A stretch of 64,000 nucleotides of DNA, from contig CANMQI010000023.1 in the NCBI GenBank assembly GCA_947499955.1, positions 19,820 through 83,819 on the forward strand. The letters run 5' to 3'. A model generated the notes under the pieces. That model saw only the letters and a list, made by a program, of their open reading frames with translations. It ran no database searches and was not told where the DNA came from. Numbering within the stretch: position 1 is the first letter of the stretch; every line of letters starts with the position of its first letter. Positions 8,818 to 17,343 of the stretch are shown in pieces. Position numbers and translations under genes: made by a program. The DNA is from an uncultured Granulosicoccus sp. Lineage in GTDB: Bacteria; Pseudomonadota; Gammaproteobacteria; Granulosicoccales; Granulosicoccaceae.

Positions 8818-9630
8818 ATGCGTGTTGCAATGCTCCAACTGAACTCCCGCCATGACAAGGCGGCTAATATCGCAACGATCAGAGAGATGTTTGAAACGAA
8901 GATCAAAGGACAGGGTATCGATCTCGTCGTTGCGCCTGAATATGCCACCTTCCTTGGCGATAGCACTGACGCTCAGTGGGCCGCCGGTGAAGCTTTTCCC
9001 GAAGGTGAAGGCTATAACGCGATGCGGGATCTGGCGATAGAGTATGGCGTAACCTTCCACGTTGGATCGATGATCGAGTCTGCAGATACTGGTTATTACA
9101 ACACTGCCGTAATCTTCGATCCGAATGGTGATGAGCTGGCCCGCTATCGCAAGATTCATCTGTTCGATGTCGAAACTCCCCAAGGTCACGTATTCCGGGA
9201 GTCCGACACGATCAAACCTGGTACCGAAGTAGTCGACTATCAGACCGGCGATATGAAGGTCGGCTGTTCAATCTGCTATGACATGCGCTTCGCAGAACTG
9301 TACCAGCAACACATGCGCAACGGCTGCAACGTACTGGCAGTGCCCGCAGCGTTCAATATGGAAACCGGCAAGGATCACTGGGAACCGATCTTGCGAACAC
9401 GCGCGATTGAAAATCAGTGCTGGGTCATCGCTCCAGGGCAAGTTGGTCTGCATATGGAGCCCGCGGGAGAACGTGCCTGTTTTGGTAACTCGATGATCAT
9501 CGACCCGTGGGGAATGGTAGTCGCTCGTGCTTCCAATAAACCAGGTGTAACGATCTCCGACATTGATCTCGCATCGGTTGAATCTGTGCGCACCATCTTG
9601 CCCTCCAACAAGCACCACGTACTGAGCTGA
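8818..9630 (+). CDS. Carbon-nitrogen hydrolase (nitrilase/omega-amidase superfamily)
   Basis: 270 residues from ATG 8818, which has AAAGGA just upstream; an in-frame start at 8773 overlaps dctM and is less likely. The Glu-Lys-Cys triad is complete: Glu41 (VVAPEYATF), Lys112 (RYRKIHLFD) and Cys153 (GCSICYDMRF). A second conserved patch is EPILRTRAIENQCWVIAPGQ. The YRKIHLFD and SICYDMRF forms match the Nit1/Nit2 omega-amidase branch, which hydrolyses alpha-ketoglutaramate-type amides to the dicarboxylate and ammonia. Given the TRAP genes upstream and the aldolase 3 bases downstream, I infer hydrolysis of an imported amide before C-C cleavage. Confidence 0.9.
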   Translation: MRVAMLQLNSRHDKAANIATIREMFETKIKGQGIDLVVAPEYATFLGDSTDAQWAAGEAFPEGEGYNAMRDLAIEYGVTFHVGSMIESADTGYYNTAVIFDPNGDELARYRKIHLFDVETPQGHVFRESDTIKPGTEVVDYQTGDMKVGCSICYDMRFAELYQQHMRNGCNVLAVPAAFNMETGKDHWEPILRTRAIENQCWVIAPGQVGLHMEPAGERACFGNSMIIDPWGMVVARASNKPGVTISDIDLASVESVRTILPSNKHHVLS

Positions 9631-9632
9631 TC

Positions 9633-10355
9633 ATGCTGACAGGATATTCAATCTGGTTGAGTACGCCCAACCTCGACTTTCTCGAGATGGCACACAACGA
9701 AGGCTTCCGTTCGGTGGTGTGCGATGTCGAGCACAATGCATTCTCGCCAGACAGACGCGAAGCGTTGGTCGTCGCAGCACAAGCGCTCGGCATGAAAATA
9801 TTCTTCAAGATAGAAGGTCCTGAACCTGTCTGGGTACAGCGCGCGTTGGATCTTGGAGTGGACGGCGTGATCATTCCTCACGCGGGGCGGCTTGAGGACG
9901 TGAAGGCAGCAGTGGAAACCACCAAGTTTCCTCCTCTGGGAACTCGCAGTTATGCCGCTGGGCGTTCGGCAAGATTCTCGGCTCCCGATGCGGACTATTT
10001 CGACCGCTGTAATCGCGATGTCTTGTGCCTGCCGATGATTGAAACTGCCGAGGCTTTTGAGGATGTGAAATCCATACTGGACCATCCTTGCGTTGATGGA
10101 ATCTTCGTCGGGCCTTTTGATCTTGCTCTCACACGCGGAAGAGGAGGCTATGCTTTCAATGCAGACGATCAAGCCGATATCAAGAGACTGGCTGAGGCAG
10201 CCCAAGCTGCTGGAAAACAGTGGTGGATGCCAACCTGGCGGGAGCAAGAACAACGTTTCGCCAAGTCAAATGGCGTAGCAATGAGAGTCATAGCCGCCGA
10301 GCATCAAGTCATTGCGCTCGGACTGAAATCCCTTATCGCTGATTTGCCCGATTAG
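9633..10355 (+). CDS. HpcH/HpaI-family aldolase-like protein
   Basis: 240 residues with the phosphoenolpyruvate/pyruvate-domain barrel of class II pyruvate aldolases. The catalytic His is present (VVCDVEHNAF, His34), as are the metal ligands Glu137 (PMIETAEA) and Asp163 (VGPFDLAL). The arginine that binds pyruvate in E. coli HpaI (Arg70) aligns with Lys59 (IFFKIEGPEP), and the following PMV motif is PHA here. So substrate or reaction may differ from the usual 4-hydroxy-2-oxo-acid cleavage. It starts 2 bases after the nitrilase stop. Likely cytoplasmic and part of the operon's catabolic pathway. Confidence 0.86.
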   Translation: MLTGYSIWLSTPNLDFLEMAHNEGFRSVVCDVEHNAFSPDRREALVVAAQALGMKIFFKIEGPEPVWVQRALDLGVDGVIIPHAGRLEDVKAAVETTKFPPLGTRSYAAGRSARFSAPDADYFDRCNRDVLCLPMIETAEAFEDVKSILDHPCVDGIFVGPFDLALTRGRGGYAFNADDQADIKRLAEAAQAAGKQWWMPTWREQEQRFAKSNGVAMRVIAAEHQVIALGLKSLIADLPD

Positions 10356-10371
10356 AACTCCGGAAAAACAC

Positions 10372-11037
10372 ATGAAAGACTTTCTCAAAAATCCGCTACC
10401 CACGTCCATTTCCTCTTCGTTGATAGAGAAGCTGGAGAAGGTGGAAACTGCGACTGTAGGACATTTTCTGCACTCCGTATTTGTCGATCGCAACATCTCT
10501 GCGATAAACCCGAGCAAACGCGTTGCAGGCACAGCTGTAACCTTGCGCCTGGCAGCGAATGACTCCACGCTCTTGCATGATGTCATTTCCACCCTACGCC
10601 CATCCGATATTCTTCTGATCGACCGATCTGGCGACAATCGTCATGCCTGCTGGGGTGGAGTAATAACCAATGCAGCCGCGATCTGTGGATTCAAGGCCGG
10701 TATCGTCGATGGGCCTGTAACAGATGTGAACGAAATCATCAGCAATGACTTCCCCGTCTGGAGCCGTGGTCGCTCATCGATAACGACCAAGCTCTACGCT
10801 CAATCTGGCGCGTTCAATGTTCCTGTGTCCATTGGCGGCGTCACGGTAAACCCCGGCGATGCGATTCTTGCCGATGAAAGCGGCGTGATTGTGTTCAATC
10901 CGCTTGAAGCGGAAGCTGTTGCTGATCAAGCACTGGCCATGCAGGCGACAGAGCTCACTATAATCGAACGGCTCAAGGCTGGGGAGTCACTTGGCTCCAT
11001 TACTGGTGCTTCAAAGTTGATCGAGGAACGGCTATAG
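10372..11037 (+). CDS. RraA/HMG-aldolase-like protein lacking the catalytic arginine
   Basis: 221 residues of the RraA-like fold, which includes 4-hydroxy-4-methyl-2-oxoglutarate (HMG/CHA) aldolases and RNase E inhibitor RraA. Family motifs: KRVAGTAVTLRL, IDRSGDNRHACWGGVITNAA, and IGGVTVNPGDAILADESGVIV near the C-terminus. In active aldolases the sequence after VDG is xxRD; here it is VDGPVTDV, with Thr117 at the arginine position and Asp118 kept. The protein may therefore have lost aldolase/decarboxylase chemistry or use another substrate. AACTCCGGA precedes the ATG. Part of the TRAP operon. Confidence 0.82.
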   Translation: MKDFLKNPLPTSISSSLIEKLEKVETATVGHFLHSVFVDRNISAINPSKRVAGTAVTLRLAANDSTLLHDVISTLRPSDILLIDRSGDNRHACWGGVITNAAAICGFKAGIVDGPVTDVNEIISNDFPVWSRGRSSITTKLYAQSGAFNVPVSIGGVTVNPGDAILADESGVIVFNPLEAEAVADQALAMQATELTIIERLKAGESLGSITGASKLIEERL

Positions 11038-11042
11038 CCACG

Positions 11043-11990
11043 ATGAATATCGACGCGCTCCGCACCTTGGTGAATATTGCTCAATACGGAAACTATCGTC
11101 GGGTAGCGGAAGTCATGCACATATCCCAACCGGCGATCTCCAAGAGAATCCGAGTTCTCGAAGAGCATTTCGGTCATTCACTGGTGGAGCGAGCAGGCTC
11201 GTCCATGCGCCTGACCCCTGCGGGTCAGGCGTTGCAACCATATTTTCAGAGAATCCTGGACACGTTCCAGGATGCAGAACATAGACTCAATGAACCCGAG
11301 AAATGGCAAGGCACTATTCGCCTGGGAGCAGTGGACACCATTATTTCAACCTGGTTGACCGACTTTCTCGACCTGCATCAGCAACGTTATCCAAATATCA
11401 AACTCGAAGTAGTCTCAGCGCCAACAGTAAAACTACTGGAGGATCTCAGCCTCGGAACTGTGGATATCGCTGTGGTTCTCGGCCCTTCGTACGACCGCGC
11501 TCTGGTAGAAGTACCATTGTGCGTCATGGATGTTGCCTTTTACGGAGCCCCTGTTGCGGGATCCACTCCAACGCGAAAGCCTCGACAAGTATCGCCTGAT
11601 ACCATTGCAGAATCGAACATCATCACCTTTCCGCAGGGCTCACGCCCCTATATCGACGTTGTGCACCGTCTGTCGCAACTAAGGCTGGCGAACATGCCCA
11701 CCATATCGGGCTGTACCTCGCTCTTCACGATGCGCTCAATGGCAGAACGCGGCCTGGGCCTGATCACTCTACCGCGCATCATGGCGCAAGGTTCCATGCT
11801 TCAGGAACTTGATCTAGGTGTCAAATTGCCATCCATGGGCTTTGCAGCCGTGTTCGAACCCGCCGCCGCACCGCCGATGTATGCACTGACGTGTGCATTG
11901 GCAGCCGATTCTGCGGCCGCCTACGCTCGCAGAGTCGGCAATGGCATTCATGTGCCCGAAGATGCTACGTCAGACGAAAGTACAGAGTAG
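11043..11990 (+). CDS. LysR-family transcriptional regulator of the TRAP operon
   Basis: 315 residues. Residues 1-60 form the LysR winged HTH (MNIDALRTLVNIAQYGNYRR, then HISQPAISKRIRVLEEHFG, then LVERAGSSMRLTPAGQAL). The rest is the periplasmic-binding-protein-like effector domain. The start lies 5 bases after the RraA-like gene stop, on the same strand, so it sits last in the operon it probably controls; more often such regulators are divergent. The effector is likely the transported compound or an intermediate. Converges with soxH. Confidence 0.92.
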   Translation: MNIDALRTLVNIAQYGNYRRVAEVMHISQPAISKRIRVLEEHFGHSLVERAGSSMRLTPAGQALQPYFQRILDTFQDAEHRLNEPEKWQGTIRLGAVDTIISTWLTDFLDLHQQRYPNIKLEVVSAPTVKLLEDLSLGTVDIAVVLGPSYDRALVEVPLCVMDVAFYGAPVAGSTPTRKPRQVSPDTIAESNIITFPQGSRPYIDVVHRLSQLRLANMPTISGCTSLFTMRSMAERGLGLITLPRIMAQGSMLQELDLGVKLPSMGFAAVFEPAAAPPMYALTCALAADSAAAYARRVGNGIHVPEDATSDESTE

Positions 11991-12038
11991 CCAGTCCGAT
12001 TACGCCTCTTGAAATTGCTCTTGTCTGACGCGCACTCA

Positions 12039-13040
12039 TTACCCCTCTTCAGCCACAAACCGATAAGCACGCCCAGCCCCTCGCTCTACCCGTCCAAACC
12101 CAGGCGTGGGCAGATGAAATCCGATCAGACGCATCTGATCAGCAGCCAGTCTGTCCAGCAGGGCCATCCGTGTTTCGGCGGCAAGCTCCGGATCCTGATC
12201 CGCCGGTGACGGCAAGCCGGGATACTCAAAGGACAGTGCCACATTGTTCAAGGCATCCCCTACGATCAGCACGCTCTCACCATCGTCATGAATGGCCAGT
12301 GAAGTATGACCCGGCGTATGCCCACGAGTATCCAGTGCCTCGATACCGGGAAGCACTTCGTCTCCCGATCCAAAGACCGACAGTTGCTCCTCGGCACGCG
12401 CCAATCGGGACTGCGCGCCAACCACGAAAGTCTGTCGCGACTCTGGTGTCCTGGACAGCGTATCGTCAGCCTGCCAGTAATCCAGTTCGTCACGGTGAAT
12501 GTGAATGTTGGCATTGGCGTACAGCAGATCATCGAAATCATCCAGCAAGCCCCAGAGATGATCGGGATGTGCATGGGTCAGTATCACATCGGTAACAGAC
12601 TCGGGATCGATGCCAGCGGCGTCCAGTGCCCCCGGCAATTGTCCGGCAGAGCTCATGAACTGTGAGCCTGCACCCACATCGAACAGCACGGTGCGATCAC
12701 CCTGCTGCCAGACACTGATATTGCAAGCCGGCGCATAGGTATCGCCGTTAAGTTGGTAGCGAATCAGAAGATCCTTGAGTGCAGCGTCATCGATTCCCTC
12801 CGGTTGCAGGAAGCTGGCTGGCAGCTGCAAGTGTCCATCACTCAACACACTCAACAACCCCTCACCGACAACAGTCGAAAACCCGGACCCTGCCATTGCG
12901 TTCTGACGAGGCAGGACAATATCCGCTGACTTGCCCACGGATGATTCAGTTGTCTCACCACGAGCGAGCACCCGAGTAGACGCGATTCCTGCCCCCACTC
13001 CCGCGAGCGCCATGCTTGCAAATTCTCGTCTATTCATCAA
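12039..13040 (-). CDS. soxH: Tat-exported metallo-beta-lactamase-fold hydrolase (SoxH-like)
   Basis: 333 residues. The N-terminus MMNRREFASMALAGVGAGIAS is a twin-arginine signal. The MBL motif THAHPDHLWG (Zn ligands) is near residue 153, followed by a conserved GHTPGHTSLAI and VGDALNN. SoxH-type hydrolases are encoded at the end of several sox operons; their role is not settled, and glyoxalase-II-like thioester hydrolysis has been suggested. It follows soxD by 21 bases, so it is the last gene of soxXYZABCDH. Family membership is clear; the reaction is not. Confidence 0.82.
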   Translation of the reverse strand: MMNRREFASMALAGVGAGIASTRVLARGETTESSVGKSADIVLPRQNAMAGSGFSTVVGEGLLSVLSDGHLQLPASFLQPEGIDDAALKDLLIRYQLNGDTYAPACNISVWQQGDRTVLFDVGAGSQFMSSAGQLPGALDAAGIDPESVTDVILTHAHPDHLWGLLDDFDDLLYANANIHIHRDELDYWQADDTLSRTPESRQTFVVGAQSRLARAEEQLSVFGSGDEVLPGIEALDTRGHTPGHTSLAIHDDGESVLIVGDALNNVALSFEYPGLPSPADQDPELAAETRMALLDRLAADQMRLIGFHLPTPGFGRVERGAGRAYRFVAEEG

Positions 13041-13061
13041 TCGTACCTCGCCATGTGAGTG

Positions 13062-14186
13062 TCAGTCGATACTGCCGCCGGCATCCTCGTCGCCACCGCC
13101 ATCCGGCGTTACGTCGAGAATACGCGCACGCTGCGTGACCGCGGCTTCACCTTCCAGGCAATCCTGCATGCATGGCTCGACAATGGCGGCATACTGTGGC
13201 TCTTCCATCCGGTCATCATCGATGAAGTTATCGACATTGGGCATCTCGATACTTGAAAAATTGTCAGCCGACAGTGTGAATTCCTCATCCACCTGATCGT
13301 TCAGATACAACAGATAAGCCGTCAGCGAGTAGACGTCATCGTCCGACAGTGAACGTGCATTGCCGAACGGCATGGCGCGTCTCACATAATCGAATACCGT
13401 GGACAGATAGGGCCAGTAGGAGCCGATGGTCTTCTCGGGTCTCTCATCGGTCAGGCTATCGAAACCACCGGCGAGCACCGGCCATCGCCCTTCACCTTCA
13501 CCAAAGACGCCATGGCACACGGCACATTGAGTGTCGTAGATATCCACACCGGCCTCCACGCTACCACTCCCCGCAGGCAAGCCCAGGCCATCAGGGCGAA
13601 TATCGATATCCCAGGCAACGACTTCCTCCGGCAGAGCCTGCCGCCCAAGATGCAGTACTCCGTGTTCCGGCACCACGGTATCGCGTGCCAGCGGCCGAGG
13701 TTCCTCCTGCGCAAGCGGGGTAGCAACGACGTCTGCTGTCGCATCGGCAGCGACTGCACCTGTTCCATCAACGGCTATCTGCTTCAGGAAGGCAATCATG
13801 TCCTGTCGCTGGGACTCATCAGCGATTCCTGCAAACGCCATCTTGGTACCCGGGACGTAACTCATGGGCGATTGCAGATACGCATCCAGCGTCGCATCAT
13901 CCCAGGCAAGCCCGGCGTCTACCGCTTTTTTCATGCCATCCGAATAGCGGTATCCCTCGGCGCTGGCAGCTGCTCGCTGAGTGACCCCGTTGAGCATGGG
14001 ACCGAAAAGATGCCCGGCTCCCTCGCCCACCGCATGGCAGGCAGCACATTGCGGGAACAGCGCCCTGCCTGAACTCACATCGCCTTCAGCAACAACCTGC
14101 CCTGACCCCATCAGCATGACTGACAGCAGTGTCAGCGAAAGCCGAACAGGACGTCGCACGTAAAAACCATCAAGTCTGCTTTTCAC
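13062..14186 (-). CDS. soxD: SoxD, diheme cytochrome c subunit of sulfane dehydrogenase
   Basis: 374 residues with a signal peptide (LSLTLLSVMLMGSGQVVAEG). Two c-type haem sites: CAACH at residues 47-51 and CAVCH at 221-225. A Met ligand region (SPMSYVPGTKMAF) follows the first haem, and the second domain holds the SoxD-typical DIDIRPDGLGLPAGSGSVEAG block. With SoxC it oxidises the sulfane sulfur on SoxY, passing six electrons to the respiratory chain. The C-terminal tail is acidic and Gly-rich. It begins 2 bases after soxC. Confidence 0.93.
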   Translation of the reverse strand: MKSRLDGFYVRRPVRLSLTLLSVMLMGSGQVVAEGDVSSGRALFPQCAACHAVGEGAGHLFGPMLNGVTQRAAASAEGYRYSDGMKKAVDAGLAWDDATLDAYLQSPMSYVPGTKMAFAGIADESQRQDMIAFLKQIAVDGTGAVAADATADVVATPLAQEEPRPLARDTVVPEHGVLHLGRQALPEEVVAWDIDIRPDGLGLPAGSGSVEAGVDIYDTQCAVCHGVFGEGEGRWPVLAGGFDSLTDERPEKTIGSYWPYLSTVFDYVRRAMPFGNARSLSDDDVYSLTAYLLYLNDQVDEEFTLSADNFSSIEMPNVDNFIDDDRMEEPQYAAIVEPCMQDCLEGEAAVTQRARILDVTPDGGGDEDAGGSID

Positions 14187-14188
14187 GA

Positions 14189-15493
14189 TCAGGATACCTC
14201 GACGTTTTCAGCCGATCCATCGGGCCGGATATGCCAGGTCTGGATGCCATTGTTGTGATAGATGGAGTTCATGCCTCGTGCCGCCCGCAAGGCGTCCTTG
14301 GTTGGTTGCACTTGTCGCTGTTCATCAATCGCGCGACTTTGCAGAAACAGTTCGCTGCCGTCCCAATCGAACTCGTAGTAGAAGCGGTGCAATGACTTTG
14401 ACAGGCTTGGCCCATCCAGCCGCGCCGTGTTCCAGTTGCGGCCGCCATCAGTGGAGACATCCACACGGTTGACCGTGCCGTGCCCCGACCATGCCAGTCC
14501 GCTGACGACAGTGCGCCCACGGCCGTGCAGGATAGGCGCCTGCGGACTGGGACTGGTAATGATGGATTTGACATCCATCGTCCAGGTAAACCGTCGCGCG
14601 GTGCCATCAGCCAGCAAGTCCGTGTACTTGGACGTCTCTTCCCGGTGATGCCATGGCTGATCTCCCACCTCCAGCCGCCTCAACCATTTGACCCACATAT
14701 TGCCTTCCCAGCCAGGCACAACCAGACGAAGTGGATAACCCTGCTCCGGGCGAAGCGCCTCACCGTTCATCTTGAAGACCACCATGCAGTCATCCATGGC
14801 TTTTTCCATTGGAATGGAGCGCGTCATGTGTGAGGGGTCCGCACCCTCGGGCAGCAACCATTTACCACGTGGCGACACCCCGGCCTCGGCCAGCAGGTGT
14901 TTCAGTCTGACTCCCGTGTACATGACGTTATGCACCATGCCATGGGTGAACTGACAGCCGTTGAGCTGAGCACCACGCCATTCCATACCGGAATTGGCTG
15001 CGCACTCCAGAAAATACACGTGGTTTTCCCGGGGAAAACGTTCAAGGTCTTCCATTGTGAATACAAGCGGGGTATCTACCAGGCCGTTGATCATCAGGCG
15101 GTGATCGGCCGGCGCAATGGTTGCCACCCCTCCGTGATGACGCTCGAAGCACAAGCCGTTCGGCGTGATGATGCCATCGAGCTTGTGCAGCGGTGTGAAA
15201 TTGATGGACGACTTGTTCTCGGCTGTCAGCCAGGACACCGTCCTGCGCACGGCATCGGACTCGTGTACAGAGGGTTTGCCATAAGGATTCGCATCCACAC
15301 CGTCACCCATGAAGCGGTTCCAGTCCTGCACTTCGGTGATCAGTGGATCAGGAGTGACTTCTGCCGAGGCTCGACCTGAAGCTGTCAGTCCCACCCCGCC
15401 GGTAGCACCCACCAGTGCCCCGACTCTCAAACCATTCTTCAAGGCCGCACGCCGGGCGCCGGACTGAATTGTCTTGTCGCTGCTGGAAACCAT
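14189..15493 (-). CDS. soxC: SoxC, molybdenum sulfane dehydrogenase subunit
   Basis: 434 residues from ATG 15493. The open frame continues to 15568, but the downstream ATG precedes a Tat signal (RRAALKNGLRVGALVG, ending near GRASA) and is the likely start. This is the sulfite-oxidase fold: ITPNGLCFERHHGG, the molybdenum Cys in YFLECAANSGMEWRG, LRLVVPGWEGNMWVKWLRRL, then the dimerisation domain with VDVSTDGGRNW. With SoxD it removes electrons from the SoxY-bound sulfane. The 112-bp gap to soxB contains a half site (ATTC at about 15538) but no full ATTC-N8-GAAT. Confidence 0.93.
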   Translation of the reverse strand: MVSSSDKTIQSGARRAALKNGLRVGALVGATGGVGLTASGRASAEVTPDPLITEVQDWNRFMGDGVDANPYGKPSVHESDAVRRTVSWLTAENKSSINFTPLHKLDGIITPNGLCFERHHGGVATIAPADHRLMINGLVDTPLVFTMEDLERFPRENHVYFLECAANSGMEWRGAQLNGCQFTHGMVHNVMYTGVRLKHLLAEAGVSPRGKWLLPEGADPSHMTRSIPMEKAMDDCMVVFKMNGEALRPEQGYPLRLVVPGWEGNMWVKWLRRLEVGDQPWHHREETSKYTDLLADGTARRFTWTMDVKSIITSPSPQAPILHGRGRTVVSGLAWSGHGTVNRVDVSTDGGRNWNTARLDGPSLSKSLHRFYYEFDWDGSELFLQSRAIDEQRQVQPTKDALRAARGMNSIYHNNGIQTWHIRPDGSAENVEVS

Positions 15494-15605
15494 AGTCACC
15501 CTCACAGTGTGTCGCCTTTCGAGGATTGGCGACAACATATTCAATAATTTACATATGTAAACCGACACCCGTGCTACCGAGTCGGACGGATTCCATCACA
15601 TTGAC

Positions 15606-17297
15606 TCAGGAATTCTTGAGCTTTACAGCGTCATTCTTCTGAATGTTGATGACTTCTTTTTCACTGATGTATTCTTCCATCAGATCGTAGATGGCCGGTC
15701 CTTCCACACCTTCGTTGACCGACGCCCAACCGGCGACCACATAGGAGCGCGAGGCATCGATGGGCTCACCGCTCTCCAGCAGCGTCATGTCACTGATTCT
15801 GGACCCCATGGAGCCTTCTGGATCGCAGGTATACCCCATGCCACCGACCCGTACCATGTCACCCCCCTGCTGGAAATACGGATCCTTGTTGAACAGGTTG
15901 TCACAAACGTCTTCGAGGATGTCATGCAACTGCGCACCGGTGAATTCCAGACGATACACCGAGGGATAACTCATGGCCGTCTGGTTGTACAGGTCATCGA
16001 TGGTGATGTCATCACCCGGCAGGTTCGTGGTTCCCCAGCGAAACCCCGGACTCAGTGAGAGCTGCGCATCGCGCTTCTCCATCATGCCTTCGCAGATCAG
16101 GTCATCCCAGGTGCCGTTGAAGTTACCGCGCCGATACAACAGTGATTCGGTCTTGCCGATGACCCGATTCGCCTCTTCTTCGAACGGAGCTCTTACCCGG
16201 TCGATCTGCGCCTTCATCTCGACATCTGGCGTGATGACATCCGAGAACACCGGAATCAGCGTGGAATTGAAATCCACTACCTTGCCGTTCTTCACTTCCA
16301 GATCCACCCGCCCCAGAAACTTGCCATGCGAGCCGCTTGCCAGAACCAGCGTATTACCCACACTGATGGCCTTGGGAATGGCGTCATGGGTATGCCCTGT
16401 CAGAATCACATCGATACCCGAGATATCCGCAGCCAGCTTTCGGTCGACATCAAAGCCATTGTGTGACAACAGCACCACAACTTCGGCCCCTGCGTCCCGG
16501 GCCGCATTGACGTTCTGTTGCAACAGCTCGGTGCGCAGCCCGAAGGACCAGCCTGGAAACATCCAGCGCGGATTGGCGATGGGGGTGTAAGGCATGGCCT
16601 GACCAATGATGGCCACACTGGCCCCGCCAACATCACGCATGGAAGTGGACTCGAAGACAGGCTCCTCCCAATCGTTATCAACAATATTGCTGGCCAGGAA
16701 GGGATAGTCCAACGAATCGATGATCTCCAGCACACGATCCTCACCCAGCGTGAACTCCCAATGGCCGACCATGGCATCCGGCTTCAACAGCGCCATGCAG
16801 TCCACCATGTCCTGTGCATTGGTCTGCAGTGCCGTGTAGGAACCCTGCCAGGTGTCACCGCCGTCGAGCAACAACACCTTGTCATCACCGCGCTCGGCCC
16901 TGATGGACTTGATCAGCGTCGCTGTTCTGTCCAGGCCACCCAGGCGGCCATAGGCACGGGCCATATCCACGTAGTCCACCATGGTGTGGGCATATGACAA
17001 GGCACTGCCTCGCGTCAGCCCGAAATGCGCGAGAAATTGCTCGCCCACCAGGTGTGGCGGTATGCCGGCATAGGCACCGACACCGATGTTCTCGGACGGT
17101 GGCCGGAAGTAGACCGGCTTGAGCTGTGCATGTAAATCCGTGATGTGCAGCAAGGTGATCTGCCCTTTGGCATCAAAGGACAGCAGATCATCCTGTGTCA
17201 GGCTCTGCTGCGCCGCTACCCGGCTGAGTCCGCCACCGAACCCGGTCAGGGCGGCGGTTACCGATGCAAACTGCAGAAAATCGCGTCGAGTCATCAT
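15606..17297 (-). CDS. soxB: SoxB, dimanganese thiosulfohydrolase
   Basis: 563 residues, full length. The Tat signal is MMTRRDFLQFASVTAALTG. The metallophosphatase core carries LLHITDLHAQL, LLDGGDTWQGS, VGHWEFTLGEDR, VVLLSHNGFDVD and VILTGHTHDAIP. The GHWEF form in place of GNHEF is typical of SoxB and separates it from 5'-nucleotidases. The C-terminal nucleotidase-type domain follows. It hydrolyses the terminal sulfone from SoxY-bound S-thiosulfonate to release sulfate. Located between soxA and soxC in the order XYZABCD. Confidence 0.96.
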   Translation of the reverse strand: MMTRRDFLQFASVTAALTGFGGGLSRVAAQQSLTQDDLLSFDAKGQITLLHITDLHAQLKPVYFRPPSENIGVGAYAGIPPHLVGEQFLAHFGLTRGSALSYAHTMVDYVDMARAYGRLGGLDRTATLIKSIRAERGDDKVLLLDGGDTWQGSYTALQTNAQDMVDCMALLKPDAMVGHWEFTLGEDRVLEIIDSLDYPFLASNIVDNDWEEPVFESTSMRDVGGASVAIIGQAMPYTPIANPRWMFPGWSFGLRTELLQQNVNAARDAGAEVVVLLSHNGFDVDRKLAADISGIDVILTGHTHDAIPKAISVGNTLVLASGSHGKFLGRVDLEVKNGKVVDFNSTLIPVFSDVITPDVEMKAQIDRVRAPFEEEANRVIGKTESLLYRRGNFNGTWDDLICEGMMEKRDAQLSLSPGFRWGTTNLPGDDITIDDLYNQTAMSYPSVYRLEFTGAQLHDILEDVCDNLFNKDPYFQQGGDMVRVGGMGYTCDPEGSMGSRISDMTLLESGEPIDASRSYVVAGWASVNEGVEGPAIYDLMEEYISEKEVINIQKNDAVKLKNS

Positions 17298-17343
17298 GAC
17301 GGTTCAGGATTCCTTGGTAGCGTGGCGGGCAGAGTCACAGCGT

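Noticed and set aside
15530..15570. SoxR operator upstream of soxC
   Set aside because: Only one ATTC half is present, followed eight bases later by ACAT rather than GAAT.
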